A stretch of DNA of 36,943 bases, from contig JBCCZI010000029.1 of NCBI GenBank assembly GCA_039187815.1, forward strand, positions 1-36,943, written 5' to 3'. The stretch is from Thermohalobaculum sp039187815 (lineage in GTDB: Bacteria > Pseudomonadota > Alphaproteobacteria > Rhodobacterales > Rhodobacteraceae). Each line of letters starts with the position of its first letter. The first letter of the stretch is position 1. The translations under genes and the position numbers were made by a program. Of this stretch, positions 15,705 to 24,485 are shown piece by piece. The notes under the pieces are model-generated. The model was not told the DNA's origin. It saw only the letters and a program-made list of their open reading frames with translations, and did not search any database.

Positions 15705-15720
15705 CGGCATGACCCGGCGG
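15694..15720. terminator. Hairpin between convergent GntR and membrane-protein genes
   Basis: CCGCCG (15694-15699) and CGGCGG (15715-15720) form a perfect 6-bp stem with a 15-base loop that contains the GntR stop TAG (15702-15704). The minus-strand gene ends two bases beyond. No T-run is present. A terminator is inferred from position. Confidence 0.4.
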
Positions 15721-15721
15721 T

Positions 15722-17851
15722 TCAGTCGATCTTCACACTGATCACACCCAGACCCAGCCGCCGGTGATCGGCGCCGCTGCCAAGATCGCTGGGACGGATC
15801 GGCGCATCTGGCCGGAGCAAGAGGCGCACCAGTGATGGAGTCTCGGTGGGGAGCGAAAACTCCACGACCCGCTGGCCCTGACCCCGGACAAACGCAACCC
15901 GGCGACGGTCCACCTCGCGCCATGGCTCGCTGTCTGAGGATCGGGTCTCGAGCACGACAGTGCCACCGGTCTTTGGTCGCACCTGGGGCACAAAGCCTCG
16001 CAGGCGAAGCTTCAACCGCGCGGCACCTGCGCCGAGGGCCAGCGGGAGCTCAGCCTGATCGGCGATCGTCCAGGCCCCCCAGGGCTCCGGCGCGCCAAAG
16101 CCCTGGCCCAGATGCGCGTCCGCGGTCCGCAGGTCCGAGAAGATCGCCTTGTGGGGCATCGGGAGGGGAGCACTTGGCATCGCGCCAAGCCCGGCTGGCC
16201 GTGGACTGCTGCAGAGCGCAAGCCCCCGGTGCGTGGCGCAGGAGGCCGGGTCGATCCCGGCTCGGCTGATCGGCCCGAGACCTGCCCCGCCCCGCTTGAC
16301 GACCAGCAGAGCGCCGGGTTCCGGATTCGGCAAGAATCCGTCTGGCAACGAGCCCTTGCACCGGCGCGCGATCCTGGCTGCGGCAAGGGAGTTTGCCATG
16401 CGCGCGCCAGCCAAGGCCGCATGCACCTGGATCTCCTTGTCGAGCCCCGGATAGTGCAAAGGATCGCATCCCCAGGGCGGCAGGACGGCAATGCGCTCGG
16501 CCTGCGCGATCGTTTCCGCCAAGATCGGGTCGGCAGAGAACTCGCCCGGCTCGGGGAAGGTGCGCGCCCTTAGCGGAGTCATCTCGAGGGCCACCAGCCC
16601 TGCGGCCGTACCGAGGACCAAAACGGCCCATGGCTTGCGCAGGCCCACTGCCACCCGCGCAATGGCCAGCAGCAATACCGCATAGGACAGAAGCCAAACG
16701 AAGCGGCCGGACCCTCTCAGCACTTCGCCAAGACCAATTACCATGACGGGCAAGGGGATTGTAAGCCAGGTTTTCTGGCCCCAAGAGAGCTGCCCCGTCG
16801 TGGCAAACAGCAAAATGCCGAGCGCCGCTAGCCCTAAGACCAGCGCGCCTGCCGGCTGATCCGCTAGCCGCGGTGCGTGCCCGCGCTTGGTGGCCCACAA
16901 GACGATGGACAGTGCCATCACCCCCAGTGACGCGACCGGCACATAGGTATAGCCGCTGGCCTGGCCGACCGGGATCTTGAGCCATTCGGGCAAAACCGAG
17001 TCGCCTCCGTGCAGGAACGGCGCCGCAAGGTTTAAGCGGAAATGTCCGAACCCGCCCGCCTCGGTCGGCACGCCGCCAAAGTAACCGGCACCGGCCATCA
17101 AGGTCGCGACCGCCACGATCGGAACGAGGCCCGCCAGCGCCAGTCGGCCGCGAGAGACCGCGTCCGGCGGGCGGATCAGCAGGGCGCATCCCTGTACCGC
17201 ATAGGCGATGGCGGCCATGGCGAAGAGATAGCCATGGATCAGCGCCGCCCCCGTCAGTAGCGCGCTCCAGCCGATCAGCCGGGCCCGCACCGAGGATGGC
17301 GTGAGCGGGGGGCTCAGCATCATCGCGATCGCCAACACGACAAAACCATGGGCGGCCAAGGCCGGATGAAGCGGGATCCGGTGCAAAAAGGCGGGCCAAA
17401 GCGCCACCAGCAGAGCACCGGCCAGGATTGCAGCGCCTTGTCCGACCCCCAGCAGCCGCAAGCTCAGCCCCGCGGCCACGCCCTGCCATGCAAAGAGCAC
17501 CAGCACCCAAATCGGCAAAAACAGCGCGAAGTGCTTCGGCGCGCTGGAAAAAAGCAGCTTCCAGACCAACGTGTAAAGCGGGATCGAGTCGGTGAAAATC
17601 GCGTTGGTGCTGTGCGTCTCCGCCAGGCCCTCGAAGTCGAACAGCGGCCAGCGCCAATCATCCGCGATGAACGCATAGGCGCCTGACAGCGCCATGGCCG
17701 TATCACCGACGGGGGCGGTTGCCGATGCTGGAGGGTCCAGCAGGCTGGAGACACCGGGCCCCAGCAGGAACGCAAACAGGCCGGCTAGCAGTCCGATCAG
17801 GCCTGCGCTGGCGAGGCCAATGGCAGCGGACGACCGGCGACGGTTGGTCAC
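15722..17851 (-). CDS. Large polytopic membrane protein, DUF6311-like, with C-terminal beta domain
   Basis: This 709-residue protein resembles the DUF6311 family of polytopic inner-membrane proteins, whose layout recalls GT-C glycosyltransferases and YfhO-type proteins; its reaction is unknown. After a first helix (about 11-31), a conserved extracytoplasmic block has GDTAMALSGAYAF and WRWPLFDFEGL, then TDSIPL. About ten further helices run to residue 450. The rest is extracytoplasmic and ends in a beta-rich domain (about 585-709) with closing residues LGSGADHRRLGLGVISVKID. I infer a role in modifying a surface glycan or lipid-linked sugar. The GTG at 17851 overlaps the uup stop (GTGA), so it is co-translated with uup. 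A GTG 13 codons upstream, inside uup, is less likely. Confidence 0.75.
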   Translation of the reverse strand: MTNRRRSSAAIGLASAGLIGLLAGLFAFLLGPGVSSLLDPPASATAPVGDTAMALSGAYAFIADDWRWPLFDFEGLAETHSTNAIFTDSIPLYTLVWKLLFSSAPKHFALFLPIWVLVLFAWQGVAAGLSLRLLGVGQGAAILAGALLVALWPAFLHRIPLHPALAAHGFVVLAIAMMLSPPLTPSSVRARLIGWSALLTGAALIHGYLFAMAAIAYAVQGCALLIRPPDAVSRGRLALAGLVPIVAVATLMAGAGYFGGVPTEAGGFGHFRLNLAAPFLHGGDSVLPEWLKIPVGQASGYTYVPVASLGVMALSIVLWATKRGHAPRLADQPAGALVLGLAALGILLFATTGQLSWGQKTWLTIPLPVMVIGLGEVLRGSGRFVWLLSYAVLLLAIARVAVGLRKPWAVLVLGTAAGLVALEMTPLRARTFPEPGEFSADPILAETIAQAERIAVLPPWGCDPLHYPGLDKEIQVHAALAGARMANSLAAARIARRCKGSLPDGFLPNPEPGALLVVKRGGAGLGPISRAGIDPASCATHRGLALCSSPRPAGLGAMPSAPLPMPHKAIFSDLRTADAHLGQGFGAPEPWGAWTIADQAELPLALGAGAARLKLRLRGFVPQVRPKTGGTVVLETRSSDSEPWREVDRRRVAFVRGQGQRVVEFSLPTETPSLVRLLLRPDAPIRPSDLGSGADHRRLGLGVISVKID

Positions 17852-19665
17852 CGGGCGAGATCCTCGCGCAGCCCCTCGAGCTCGAGCCACTCCTCCTCAG
17901 AGGCGCCGAGTTGATCTTGCCGCTCGACCAGGGCCCTGGTCGCCTTGGCAAATTTTGCCGGCTCGCGCGCATAGAGATCGGGGTCTGCCAAGAGCCCCTC
18001 GAGCTTGGCGATTTCCTGTTCCAGCCGATCGATCTCGCCCGGCAGCGCGTCGAGGCGGCGCTGTTGGTTGTAAGAGAGCTTGCGGGGGGCCTCGGCAGGG
18101 GTTTCCCGCTTCTTGGCCTTGGGCGGGGGGGTGACCGGGATGGGAGCGGGCGCCGTCTCGGCCCGTTGGCTGCGATAATCCGACCATCCGCCCGCATAGA
18201 CGGTGGCGCTGCCATCGCCCTCCATCGCGATGGTCGTCGAGGCCACCCGGTCGAGGAAATCTCGGTCGTGGCTGACGATCAGAACCGTCCCGTCGAAATC
18301 GCCCAGCAGGTCTTGGAGCAAATCGAGCGTCTCGACATCGAGGTCGTTTGTCGGCTCGTCGAGCACCAGGAGGTTCGATTGGCGTGCCATGATCCGGGCG
18401 AGGAGGAGACGCGCCCGCTCACCTCCTGACAGCGCCGCGACAGGGCCGCGAGCCTGGCGCTCGTCGAAGAGGAATTCCTTGAGATACCCCACCACATGCT
18501 TGGGCCGGCCGCGCACCATGACCTGATCATTCGAGCCCTTGATGCCGGTTAAGCGGTCCTCGGTCAGGGTCTCCCACAGCGTGCGGCCCGGGTCCAAGCT
18601 CTCGCGCCCCTGGTCGAGCACGGCCATCTCGAGGCCCGTGCCGAGGGTGATGCGGCCCTCATCCGGGCTGAGCTCTCCGATCAACATGCGGAGCAGCGTC
18701 GACTTGCCGACGCCGTTCGGGCCGACAATGGCCACACGCTCACCCCGCGCGATGCGCAGTGAGAAGGGCCGCAGGACCTCGCGATCGCCAAAGCGCTTGG
18801 CGATGCTCTCGGCCTCGATCACTCGGCGGCCCGATTGGATGGCGCTCTCGAGCGCCATCGCTGCGGTGCCTGTGCGTTTGATCTGATCGAGGCGCTCATT
18901 GCGTAAAGCGGCGAGCCGGCGTAGGCGGCCCTGGTTTCGGGTGCGCCGGGCCGAGATGCCCTCGACCGCCCAGCGCGCTTCCTCGCGGATCAAGCGGTCC
19001 AGCTTGTGGCGAGCGGCGTCTTCCTCCTCAAAGACGCGGTCGCGCCAGGCCTCAAACCCGGCAAAGCCGTCGGGGTTGCGGCGCACAGCCCCGCGATCGA
19101 GCCAGAGGGTGGCCCGGGTCAGCGCGCCCAGAAACGCGCGGTCGTGCGAGATCACCGCATAAGCGGCGCGGGTCTCGCGCAGATGCGCCTCTAGCCATTC
19201 GATGGCCGTGATATCGAGATGGTTCGTCGGCTCGTCGAGCAGCATCAGATCCGGAGCACCTGCCAAAAGGCGCGCCAGCGCAGCGCGGCGGCGCTCGCCG
19301 CCCGAGGCGACCGCCGGGTCCGCCTCTGCCTTGACCTTGAGACCATCCAGGGCCGCTTCGGCCCGCCAATGCTCTGCCTCGTCCAAATCCGCCGCCGCAT
19401 AGGCGCCTAGGGTGGCAAAGCCCGTAAAGGCCGGCTCTTGTGGCAGGTAGGCGACCTGCGCGCCCGGCCGCACAAACCGCTCGCCTTCATCGGCCTGAAC
19501 CAGCCCCGCCATCACCTGCATCAGGGTCGACTTGCCGGACCCGTTGCGCCCCACCACGCAGAGCCGCTCCCCCGGCGCGATGGACAGCGCGAGGTCGGCA
19601 AACACGGGCGTCCCGCCCCAGCCGAGGCGGATGCCGGAGAGTGTCAGGATCGGCGGCTCAACCAT
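17848..19665 (-). CDS. uup: ABC-F family ATPase (Uup-type)
   Basis: This 605-residue soluble protein has two ABC ATPase domains in one chain and no membrane segment, which defines ABC-F. Walker A motifs are GRNGSGKST (39-47) and GPNGVGKST (around 315-325). Signature motifs are SGGERRRAALARLL and LSGGERARLLLARIM, and both Walker B blocks read LLDEPTNHLD or VLDEPTNDLD. The C-terminal coiled coil (about 530-605, QQRRLDALPGEIDRLEQEI) is the Uup C-terminal domain, which in E. coli binds DNA or nucleic acid. ABC-F proteins act on ribosomes or branched nucleic acid rather than in transport. The ATG at 19665 has no strong Shine-Dalgarno, and a promoter-like pair ends 7 bases upstream, so a leaderless message is possible. 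The membrane-protein gene downstream is coupled by GTGA. Confidence 0.92.
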   Translation of the reverse strand: MVEPPILTLSGIRLGWGGTPVFADLALSIAPGERLCVVGRNGSGKSTLMQVMAGLVQADEGERFVRPGAQVAYLPQEPAFTGFATLGAYAAADLDEAEHWRAEAALDGLKVKAEADPAVASGGERRRAALARLLAGAPDLMLLDEPTNHLDITAIEWLEAHLRETRAAYAVISHDRAFLGALTRATLWLDRGAVRRNPDGFAGFEAWRDRVFEEEDAARHKLDRLIREEARWAVEGISARRTRNQGRLRRLAALRNERLDQIKRTGTAAMALESAIQSGRRVIEAESIAKRFGDREVLRPFSLRIARGERVAIVGPNGVGKSTLLRMLIGELSPDEGRITLGTGLEMAVLDQGRESLDPGRTLWETLTEDRLTGIKGSNDQVMVRGRPKHVVGYLKEFLFDERQARGPVAALSGGERARLLLARIMARQSNLLVLDEPTNDLDVETLDLLQDLLGDFDGTVLIVSHDRDFLDRVASTTIAMEGDGSATVYAGGWSDYRSQRAETAPAPIPVTPPPKAKKRETPAEAPRKLSYNQQRRLDALPGEIDRLEQEIAKLEGLLADPDLYAREPAKFAKATRALVERQDQLGASEEEWLELEGLREDLAR

Positions 19666-19672
19666 GGGCGGA

Positions 19673-19701
19673 CATCTCGCCCGCCCGCGCCCGTGCGTCA
19701 A
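19673..19701 (-). promoter_or_regulatory. Candidate uup promoter
   Basis: On the minus strand, TTGACGC (19701-19695) and GCGAGATG (19680-19673) are 14 bases apart and match TTGACGS-N(10-14)-GCTANAWC with a perfect -35 and 6 of 8 in the -10. The -10 ends 7 bases before the uup ATG. The -35 lies in one unit of the 19-bp tandem repeat. Pattern match only. Confidence 0.4.
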
Positions 19702-19721
19702 GCCCGCGCCCTTGCGTCAAG
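19684..19721. repeat. 19-bp tandem duplication in the uup/aminotransferase intergenic region
   Basis: The unit CCCGCGCCC[G/T]TGCGTCAAG occurs twice head to tail (19684-19702 and 19703-19721) with one mismatch. Each copy holds TTGACGC on the minus strand, so a -35-like motif has been duplicated 19 bases apart between the divergent genes. Read directly from the sequence. Confidence 0.9.
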
Positions 19722-19784
19722 GTCGGGCTGCAGGCTAGGCGTGAGGGAGCCGCTCGGCGCCCATCCATCTGACCGAGGTCTCCG

Positions 19785-20969
19785 ATGACTGCAGCGATCA
19801 ATCCCCATCTCCGCAGCACTCTGGCCCCGCCGGTCATGGAGGCGCGGCGCTGGCTCGCCGAGACCGAGTTGCCTGGAGACATGCCGCTCTTGAACCTCAG
19901 CCAGGCCGCACCGGTCGATCCGCCGCCTAAAGCGCTGCGCACAGCCATGGCGCGGGCGTTGTCGGAGGGGACCGAGGCTCATCTCTACGGTCCGGTTCTG
20001 GGGGACGGAGCCCTGCGTCAAGAGATCGCCGAGCGTTGGTCCGAGGCCTATGACGCGCCCATTCCCTCCAGCGCCGTCGCCGTGACTGCCGGCTGCAACC
20101 AGGCCTTTTGCGCCGCGATCGCCTCGCTGGCGGCCCCGGGCGAGGCGGTGATGCTGCCCGTGCCCTGGTACTTCAACCACCATATGTGGCTCGAGATGAG
20201 CGGGGTCCGCACCGTGCCGTTGCCCTGTGGCGAGGGGATGCTCCCGGATCCCGCCGATGCCGCGCGCCGTCTGACCCCCGACACCCGCGCCATCGCGCTG
20301 GTCAGCCCGAACAACCCCACGGGCGCCGAGTACCCTCCGGCGCTCCTCGAAGGGTTCTTCGCCTTGGCCCGCGAACGGGGTTTGGCTCTGATTGTGGATG
20401 AGACCTACCGCGATTTCCACTCGGCCGATGGGCCGCCCCACGGGCTGTTCGCAGCAGAGGGATGGCCGGAAACGCTGATCCATCTCTACAGCTTTTCAAA
20501 GGTCTTTCGGCTGACAGGGCATCGTACCGGAGCCTTGATTTCCGGGGACGCCCGCATCGCCCAGATCGAGAAGTTCCTCGACACCGTGACCATCTGCCCG
20601 CCGCGGACGGGCCAGATCGGCGCGCTCGAGGGCCTGCGCGAGATGCGCCAATGGGTGGCCGGCGAGCGGGCCGAGGTGCTGGCCCGGCGGGCGGCGGTCG
20701 AGGCCACATTTGCTGCTCTGCCCGGTTGGCGGCTGCTGGGGGCGGGCGCCTATTTCGCCTGGGTCGAGACGCCGTTTGATCTGCCCTCGGCCGAGCTGGC
20801 CCGGCGGCTGCTCGTGCGCACGGGCATTCTGGTGCTGCCGGGGTCGATGTTCTGCCCTGCCGAGGGAGACTGGGGCGGGGAGGCCGCGCTCCGGATCGCC
20901 TTTGCCAATGCCGATTCCGATGGGATTGCCGAGATGGGGCGCCGCCTGGCCGGCTTCACGCCCTTTTGA
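19785..20969 (+). CDS. Pyridoxal phosphate-dependent aminotransferase, class I/II
   Basis: This 394-residue fold-type I aminotransferase has LVSPNNPTG (172-180), IVDETYRDF (203-211, with Asp205 and Tyr208 contacting the cofactor), the Schiff-base lysine Lys239 in YSFSKVFRLTGHRTG, and Arg247. TAGCNQAF (101-108) contributes the phosphate site. It would move an amino group between an amino acid and a 2-oxo acid in the cytosol. The donor cannot be assigned: family members range from aspartate to methionine or aromatic aminotransferases. The ATG at 19785 has GAGG at 19774-19777 as ribosome-binding site. It diverges from uup and precedes ppiD after 81 bases on the same strand. Confidence 0.9.
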   Translation: MTAAINPHLRSTLAPPVMEARRWLAETELPGDMPLLNLSQAAPVDPPPKALRTAMARALSEGTEAHLYGPVLGDGALRQEIAERWSEAYDAPIPSSAVAVTAGCNQAFCAAIASLAAPGEAVMLPVPWYFNHHMWLEMSGVRTVPLPCGEGMLPDPADAARRLTPDTRAIALVSPNNPTGAEYPPALLEGFFALARERGLALIVDETYRDFHSADGPPHGLFAAEGWPETLIHLYSFSKVFRLTGHRTGALISGDARIAQIEKFLDTVTICPPRTGQIGALEGLREMRQWVAGERAEVLARRAAVEATFAALPGWRLLGAGAYFAWVETPFDLPSAELARRLLVRTGILVLPGSMFCPAEGDWGGEAALRIAFANADSDGIAEMGRRLAGFTPF

Positions 20970-20975
20970 GCGCGC

Positions 20976-21003
20976 TTGTGCGCCGTCGATGCCACCGTTA
21001 GAC
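20976..21003 (+). promoter_or_regulatory. Possible promoter for ppiD-trpE
   Basis: TTGTGC (20976-20981) and TTAGAC (20998-21003) are 16 bases apart, about 50 bases before the ppiD-like start. Match to the consensus is moderate and alternatives exist. No Trp-rich leader peptide or attenuator-like hairpin is visible in this gap. Confidence 0.22.
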
Positions 21004-21050
21004 AGCCGAGACGGGCGCCGGGCCGGCGCGACAGCGGGAGCCTTTGAGAC

Positions 21051-22961
21051 ATGCTGGAATTCCTGCGCAAGGGCGTGAAATCCTGGGTGGCCAAAGTGCT
21101 GCTCGCGCTCTTGATCCTCAGCTTTGCGGTCTGGGGTATCTCGGACGTCTTTTCGTTCACGCTGTCGAGTGCAGTGGCCAATGTGGGCGATCAGAAGGTG
21201 ACGGCCGACGAATACGCCAATGCGCTCTCGCGCCAGCGCAATGCGCTCAGCCAGGCGCAGCGCCGGGCGATCTCGCTCAACGAAATGCGTGAGAGCGGGT
21301 TTGCCGATCTGGTCCTGGCCCGCATGATTCGCGACAAGGCGATGGCAGAGGAGCTTGACCAGCTCGGCCTGCGCGCGCCCGACGATGCGGTGGCCGAGGC
21401 AATCCGGGCCAACGAGTCCTTCCGTGGCTCAGGTGGCGGTTTCAGCCAGGCGAACTACCGCATTTCGTTGGCGCAGCTTGGCTACAGTCCCTCGCGGTAC
21501 GAAGAGCTGACGCGCACGGTCTTGGGCCAACAGATCCTCGAGGATGCGGCACTTGGGCGTGGCGGCCCGCCGCCGGGGTTTGCCGCGCGTATCGCGCTCT
21601 ATCAGGGCGAACAACGGCGGGTCGAAACGATGATCCTCAGCACGGCAGGGGTCGAGGCGCCGCCAGCGCCGGACGATGCAGAGCTTGAGGCATTTTACGC
21701 GGCGAACCTGCCCGACTACACCGAGCCCGAGCGCCGCTCCGGCGTGTTTGTGCATGTCGACGCCGCCGCTTTGGCCGATGAACTTGCCCCCGATGACGCC
21801 GAGATCGCCGCGTTCTACGAGGAAAACCGCGTGCGCTTTGAGCGCTCGGCTACGCGCACGATTGACCAGCTTCCGATCGGCAGTGCGGACGGTGCAGCGC
21901 TGCGCGATCGGCTCGATGCGGGCGAGGTGACTTGGGACGCCCTGGCGGCGGAGCTCGGCGAGCGGCCGGCCGATCTCGATCTCGGCACCGTAGGCGAGGG
22001 CGATCTGCCCACCGATGTGGGCGCCGCCGTCTTTGCGATGACCGAGCCAGGCATCGTCGGGCCGGTCGAGGCGCCGACCGGTGCCGTGCTGATCCGGGTC
22101 CGCGCGGTCGAGGCGGGCGGGGCGCCGAGCCTTGACGATCTGCGCGACACGCTGGCCCTGTCCCTTGCCGAGCAGCGGGCGCGCGACCGGGCGCCGGAGC
22201 TCGCCAACCAGGTGGATGACCTGCGCGCCGAGGGCCGGGCCATCCCCGAGATTGCCGAGGCGACTGGCCTGCCACTCGGCCGTTTCGAGGGGCTTGCGGT
22301 CGACGGTTCACTCTCCGGTGGCGGGCAGGCCGAGGGGCTGGCCGCCTCGAACCCCTTCACCGCCGAGATCTTCGAGGCTCTCGATCTCGAGGAGCGGGAT
22401 TTGGTCGAAACCCCGGATGGCAGCTATTTCCTCGCGATGGTCGAGACGATCGCCGAGAGCCGGCTGTTGGAGTTCGGAGAGGTCCGCGACCGGGTCATCA
22501 AGGATTGGCAGCGAGCCGAGCGGGTCAACCTTGTGGTTGCCGAGGCCGAGGATTTGGCCGAGCAGCTGACCGGGGCGCCGAGCTTGGCAGAGCTGGCCGA
22601 GACGCGGGGCCTGCCGGTCCTTGTGCTCGAGCCGTTCACGCGCGAGACACCGCCCAGCGAGCTGCCCTTTGGCCTCGCGGGCCAGCTCTTCGAGATCGAG
22701 GACGGCGCAGCGACCGCCATCGCCTTGCCCGGCGGCGAGGGCGTCATGCTCTCCGAGGTGGTCGAGGTCGTTCTGCCCGACCCGCAGGCGCTCGAGGCCC
22801 TGACCGGCCAGATCGAGCTCGCCCTCACGCGCCAGTATCTCGAGGACGACAGCGAGTTCTTTGCCCGCGCCGTCGAGCAGAGCCACCCGAGCACTGTCGA
22901 TGTCTCGGCGATCCAGAGCGTGTTTGATCTGATGGGGGCCCAGCGCCCGGGAGGCTACTGA
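21051..22961 (+). CDS. PpiD/SurA-type peptidyl-prolyl isomerase, membrane anchored
   Basis: This 636-residue periplasmic chaperone resembles PpiD, which assists folding of proteins leaving the Sec translocon. It has a short cytoplasmic N-terminus (MLEFLRKGVKSWVAK), one membrane anchor (about residues 17-36) and a SurA_N-type helical domain (about 37-170) with LVLARMIRDKAMAEELDQLGL. A parvulin-like domain follows at about 260-365; it is weakly conserved, so isomerase activity is uncertain, as is the case for many PpiD proteins. A second helical and beta region runs to the end. The start ATG has GGGAG 10 bases upstream. trpE begins 4 bases after its stop, so trpE is probably transcribed with it. 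Confidence 0.88.
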   Translation: MLEFLRKGVKSWVAKVLLALLILSFAVWGISDVFSFTLSSAVANVGDQKVTADEYANALSRQRNALSQAQRRAISLNEMRESGFADLVLARMIRDKAMAEELDQLGLRAPDDAVAEAIRANESFRGSGGGFSQANYRISLAQLGYSPSRYEELTRTVLGQQILEDAALGRGGPPPGFAARIALYQGEQRRVETMILSTAGVEAPPAPDDAELEAFYAANLPDYTEPERRSGVFVHVDAAALADELAPDDAEIAAFYEENRVRFERSATRTIDQLPIGSADGAALRDRLDAGEVTWDALAAELGERPADLDLGTVGEGDLPTDVGAAVFAMTEPGIVGPVEAPTGAVLIRVRAVEAGGAPSLDDLRDTLALSLAEQRARDRAPELANQVDDLRAEGRAIPEIAEATGLPLGRFEGLAVDGSLSGGGQAEGLAASNPFTAEIFEALDLEERDLVETPDGSYFLAMVETIAESRLLEFGEVRDRVIKDWQRAERVNLVVAEAEDLAEQLTGAPSLAELAETRGLPVLVLEPFTRETPPSELPFGLAGQLFEIEDGAATAIALPGGEGVMLSEVVEVVLPDPQALEALTGQIELALTRQYLEDDSEFFARAVEQSHPSTVDVSAIQSVFDLMGAQRPGGY

Positions 22962-22965
22962 GCCC

Positions 22966-24465
22966 ATGCAGATCGCACCGGAGTTCGAGGCCTTCCGCTC
23001 GGGTTACGAGGCGGGCCAAAACCAGGTCTTGTCGGTCGCCTATGTGGCCGATACGGACACGGCCGTGTCGCTCATGCTGAAGTTGACCGGCGCCGATGCG
23101 CACAGCTTTCTCCTGGAATCCGTCACGGGGGGCGAGATCCGTGGGCGCTACAGCGTGCTCGGCATGGCGCCCGATGTGATCTGGCGTTGCCGCGGCGCTT
23201 CAGCCGAGATCAACCGCAGCGCGCTCGATCAGACCGATGCCTATGTCGCCGAGGAGGCCGACAGCCTGGCGAGCCTGCGCGCACTGATCGCCGAGAGCCG
23301 GATCGAGCTGCCTGAGGGCATGCCTCCGATGGCCGCGGGCCTGTTCGGCTATCTCGGCTATGACATGATCCGGCTGGTTGAGACGCTGCCCGAGGCCAAT
23401 CCCGATCCGCTCGGCTTGCCCGATGCAGTGTTCTTGCGCCCTTCTCTGGTGGCCATTTTGGACAATGTGCGGGACACGCTGACGCTGGTGGCGCCGGTTT
23501 GGGCGGGCGGCGGCTCGGCGCGCGCGGCCTATGACGCCGCTGCCGAGCGGTTGGCCCAGGCGATGGATAGGCTCGAGCGGGCCGATCAGGTCGGCGGCCA
23601 TGTGCCGCTTGCCGAAAATGCCGCCCGCGTGGTCGCCCCGATCTCCAACACCTCCCATGGCCGCTATCTCGAGATGGTGGAGCGGTGCAAGGAGTACATC
23701 CGGGCGGGCGACATCTTCCAAGTGGTGCCCTCGCAGCGCTGGCACCTGCCACTCGAGGTCAGCCCCTTCGCGCTCTACCGCGCGCTGCGGCGCACCAACC
23801 CCTCGCCTTACATGTTCTTCTTCAACATGGGCGGGTTCCATATCGTTGGCGCCTCGCCTGAAATCCTGGTCCGCGTGCGCGATGGCAAGGTGACGATCCG
23901 CCCGATCGCGGGCACCCGTCCCAGGGGCGCCACGCCGGCCGAGGACCGCCGGCTGGAGGAGGAGCTGCTCGCCGATCCCAAAGAGCGGGCCGAGCATCTG
24001 ATGCTCCTCGATCTCGGGCGCAATGATGTCGGGCGCGTAGCCAAGATCGGCTCGGTGGATCCAAACGAGCAGTTTACCGTCGAGCGCTACTCTCATGTCA
24101 TGCACATCGTCTCGAATGTGGATGGGGCCCTCTCCGAGGAGCACGACGCGCTCTCGGCCCTGCTCGCCGGATTGCCGGCGGGAACCGTCTCGGGCGCGCC
24201 AAAAATCCGGGCGATGGAGATCATCGACGAGGTGGAGGCCGAGAAGCGTGGCGTCTATGCGGGCGGTGTCGGCTATTTCGCGGCAAATGGCGAGATGGAC
24301 ACTTGCATTGCGCTCCGCACAGGCGTGGTCAAGGACGGGATGCTCTATGTTCAGGCGGGCGGCGGCGTTGTCTATGACAGCGATCCACAGGGCGAGTTCG
24401 ACGAGACTGTGAACAAATCGCGCGCCCTCTTGCACGCCGCGTCGATAGCCCAGAACTTCAACTGA
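22966..24465 (+). CDS. trpE: Anthranilate synthase component I
   Basis: TrpE converts chorismate to anthranilate using ammonia supplied by TrpG, the first committed step of tryptophan synthesis. This 499-residue protein has the N-terminal LLES motif (49-52), part of the tryptophan feedback site. It also has the chorismate-binding C-terminal domain, with PIAGTRPRG, DLGRNDVGRVAKIGSV, GLPAGTVSGAPKIRAMEIIDE and AGGGVVYDSDPQGEFDET. All catalytic blocks are intact. It starts 4 bases after ppiD. trpG lies 1.36 kb further on, with one oppositely oriented gene in between. Regulation is probably by feedback; no attenuator is visible. Confidence 0.97.
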   Translation: MQIAPEFEAFRSGYEAGQNQVLSVAYVADTDTAVSLMLKLTGADAHSFLLESVTGGEIRGRYSVLGMAPDVIWRCRGASAEINRSALDQTDAYVAEEADSLASLRALIAESRIELPEGMPPMAAGLFGYLGYDMIRLVETLPEANPDPLGLPDAVFLRPSLVAILDNVRDTLTLVAPVWAGGGSARAAYDAAAERLAQAMDRLERADQVGGHVPLAENAARVVAPISNTSHGRYLEMVERCKEYIRAGDIFQVVPSQRWHLPLEVSPFALYRALRRTNPSPYMFFFNMGGFHIVGASPEILVRVRDGKVTIRPIAGTRPRGATPAEDRRLEEELLADPKERAEHLMLLDLGRNDVGRVAKIGSVDPNEQFTVERYSHVMHIVSNVDGALSEEHDALSALLAGLPAGTVSGAPKIRAMEIIDEVEAEKRGVYAGGVGYFAANGEMDTCIALRTGVVKDGMLYVQAGGGVVYDSDPQGEFDETVNKSRALLHAASIAQNFN

Positions 24466-24485
24466 GCGGCAGCATCAGCTGCCGC
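24466..24485. terminator. Perfect 8-bp hairpin between trpE and the convergent deacetylase gene
   Basis: GCGGCAGC (24466-24473), loop ATCA, and GCTGCCGC (24478-24485) form a perfect GC-rich stem starting one base after the trpE stop. The minus-strand stop codon (24475-24477) forms most of the loop. No T-run follows on either strand. It is the strongest terminator-like hairpin in the window and would serve both genes. Confidence 0.65.

Noticed and set aside
20970..21050. Trp attenuator or leader peptide before ppiD-trpE
   Set aside because: No short frame with clustered Trp codons and no alternative hairpins seen.
23200..24435. 411-codon open frame opposite trpE
   Set aside because: His/Arg-rich antisense shadow of a complete trpE with all motifs.
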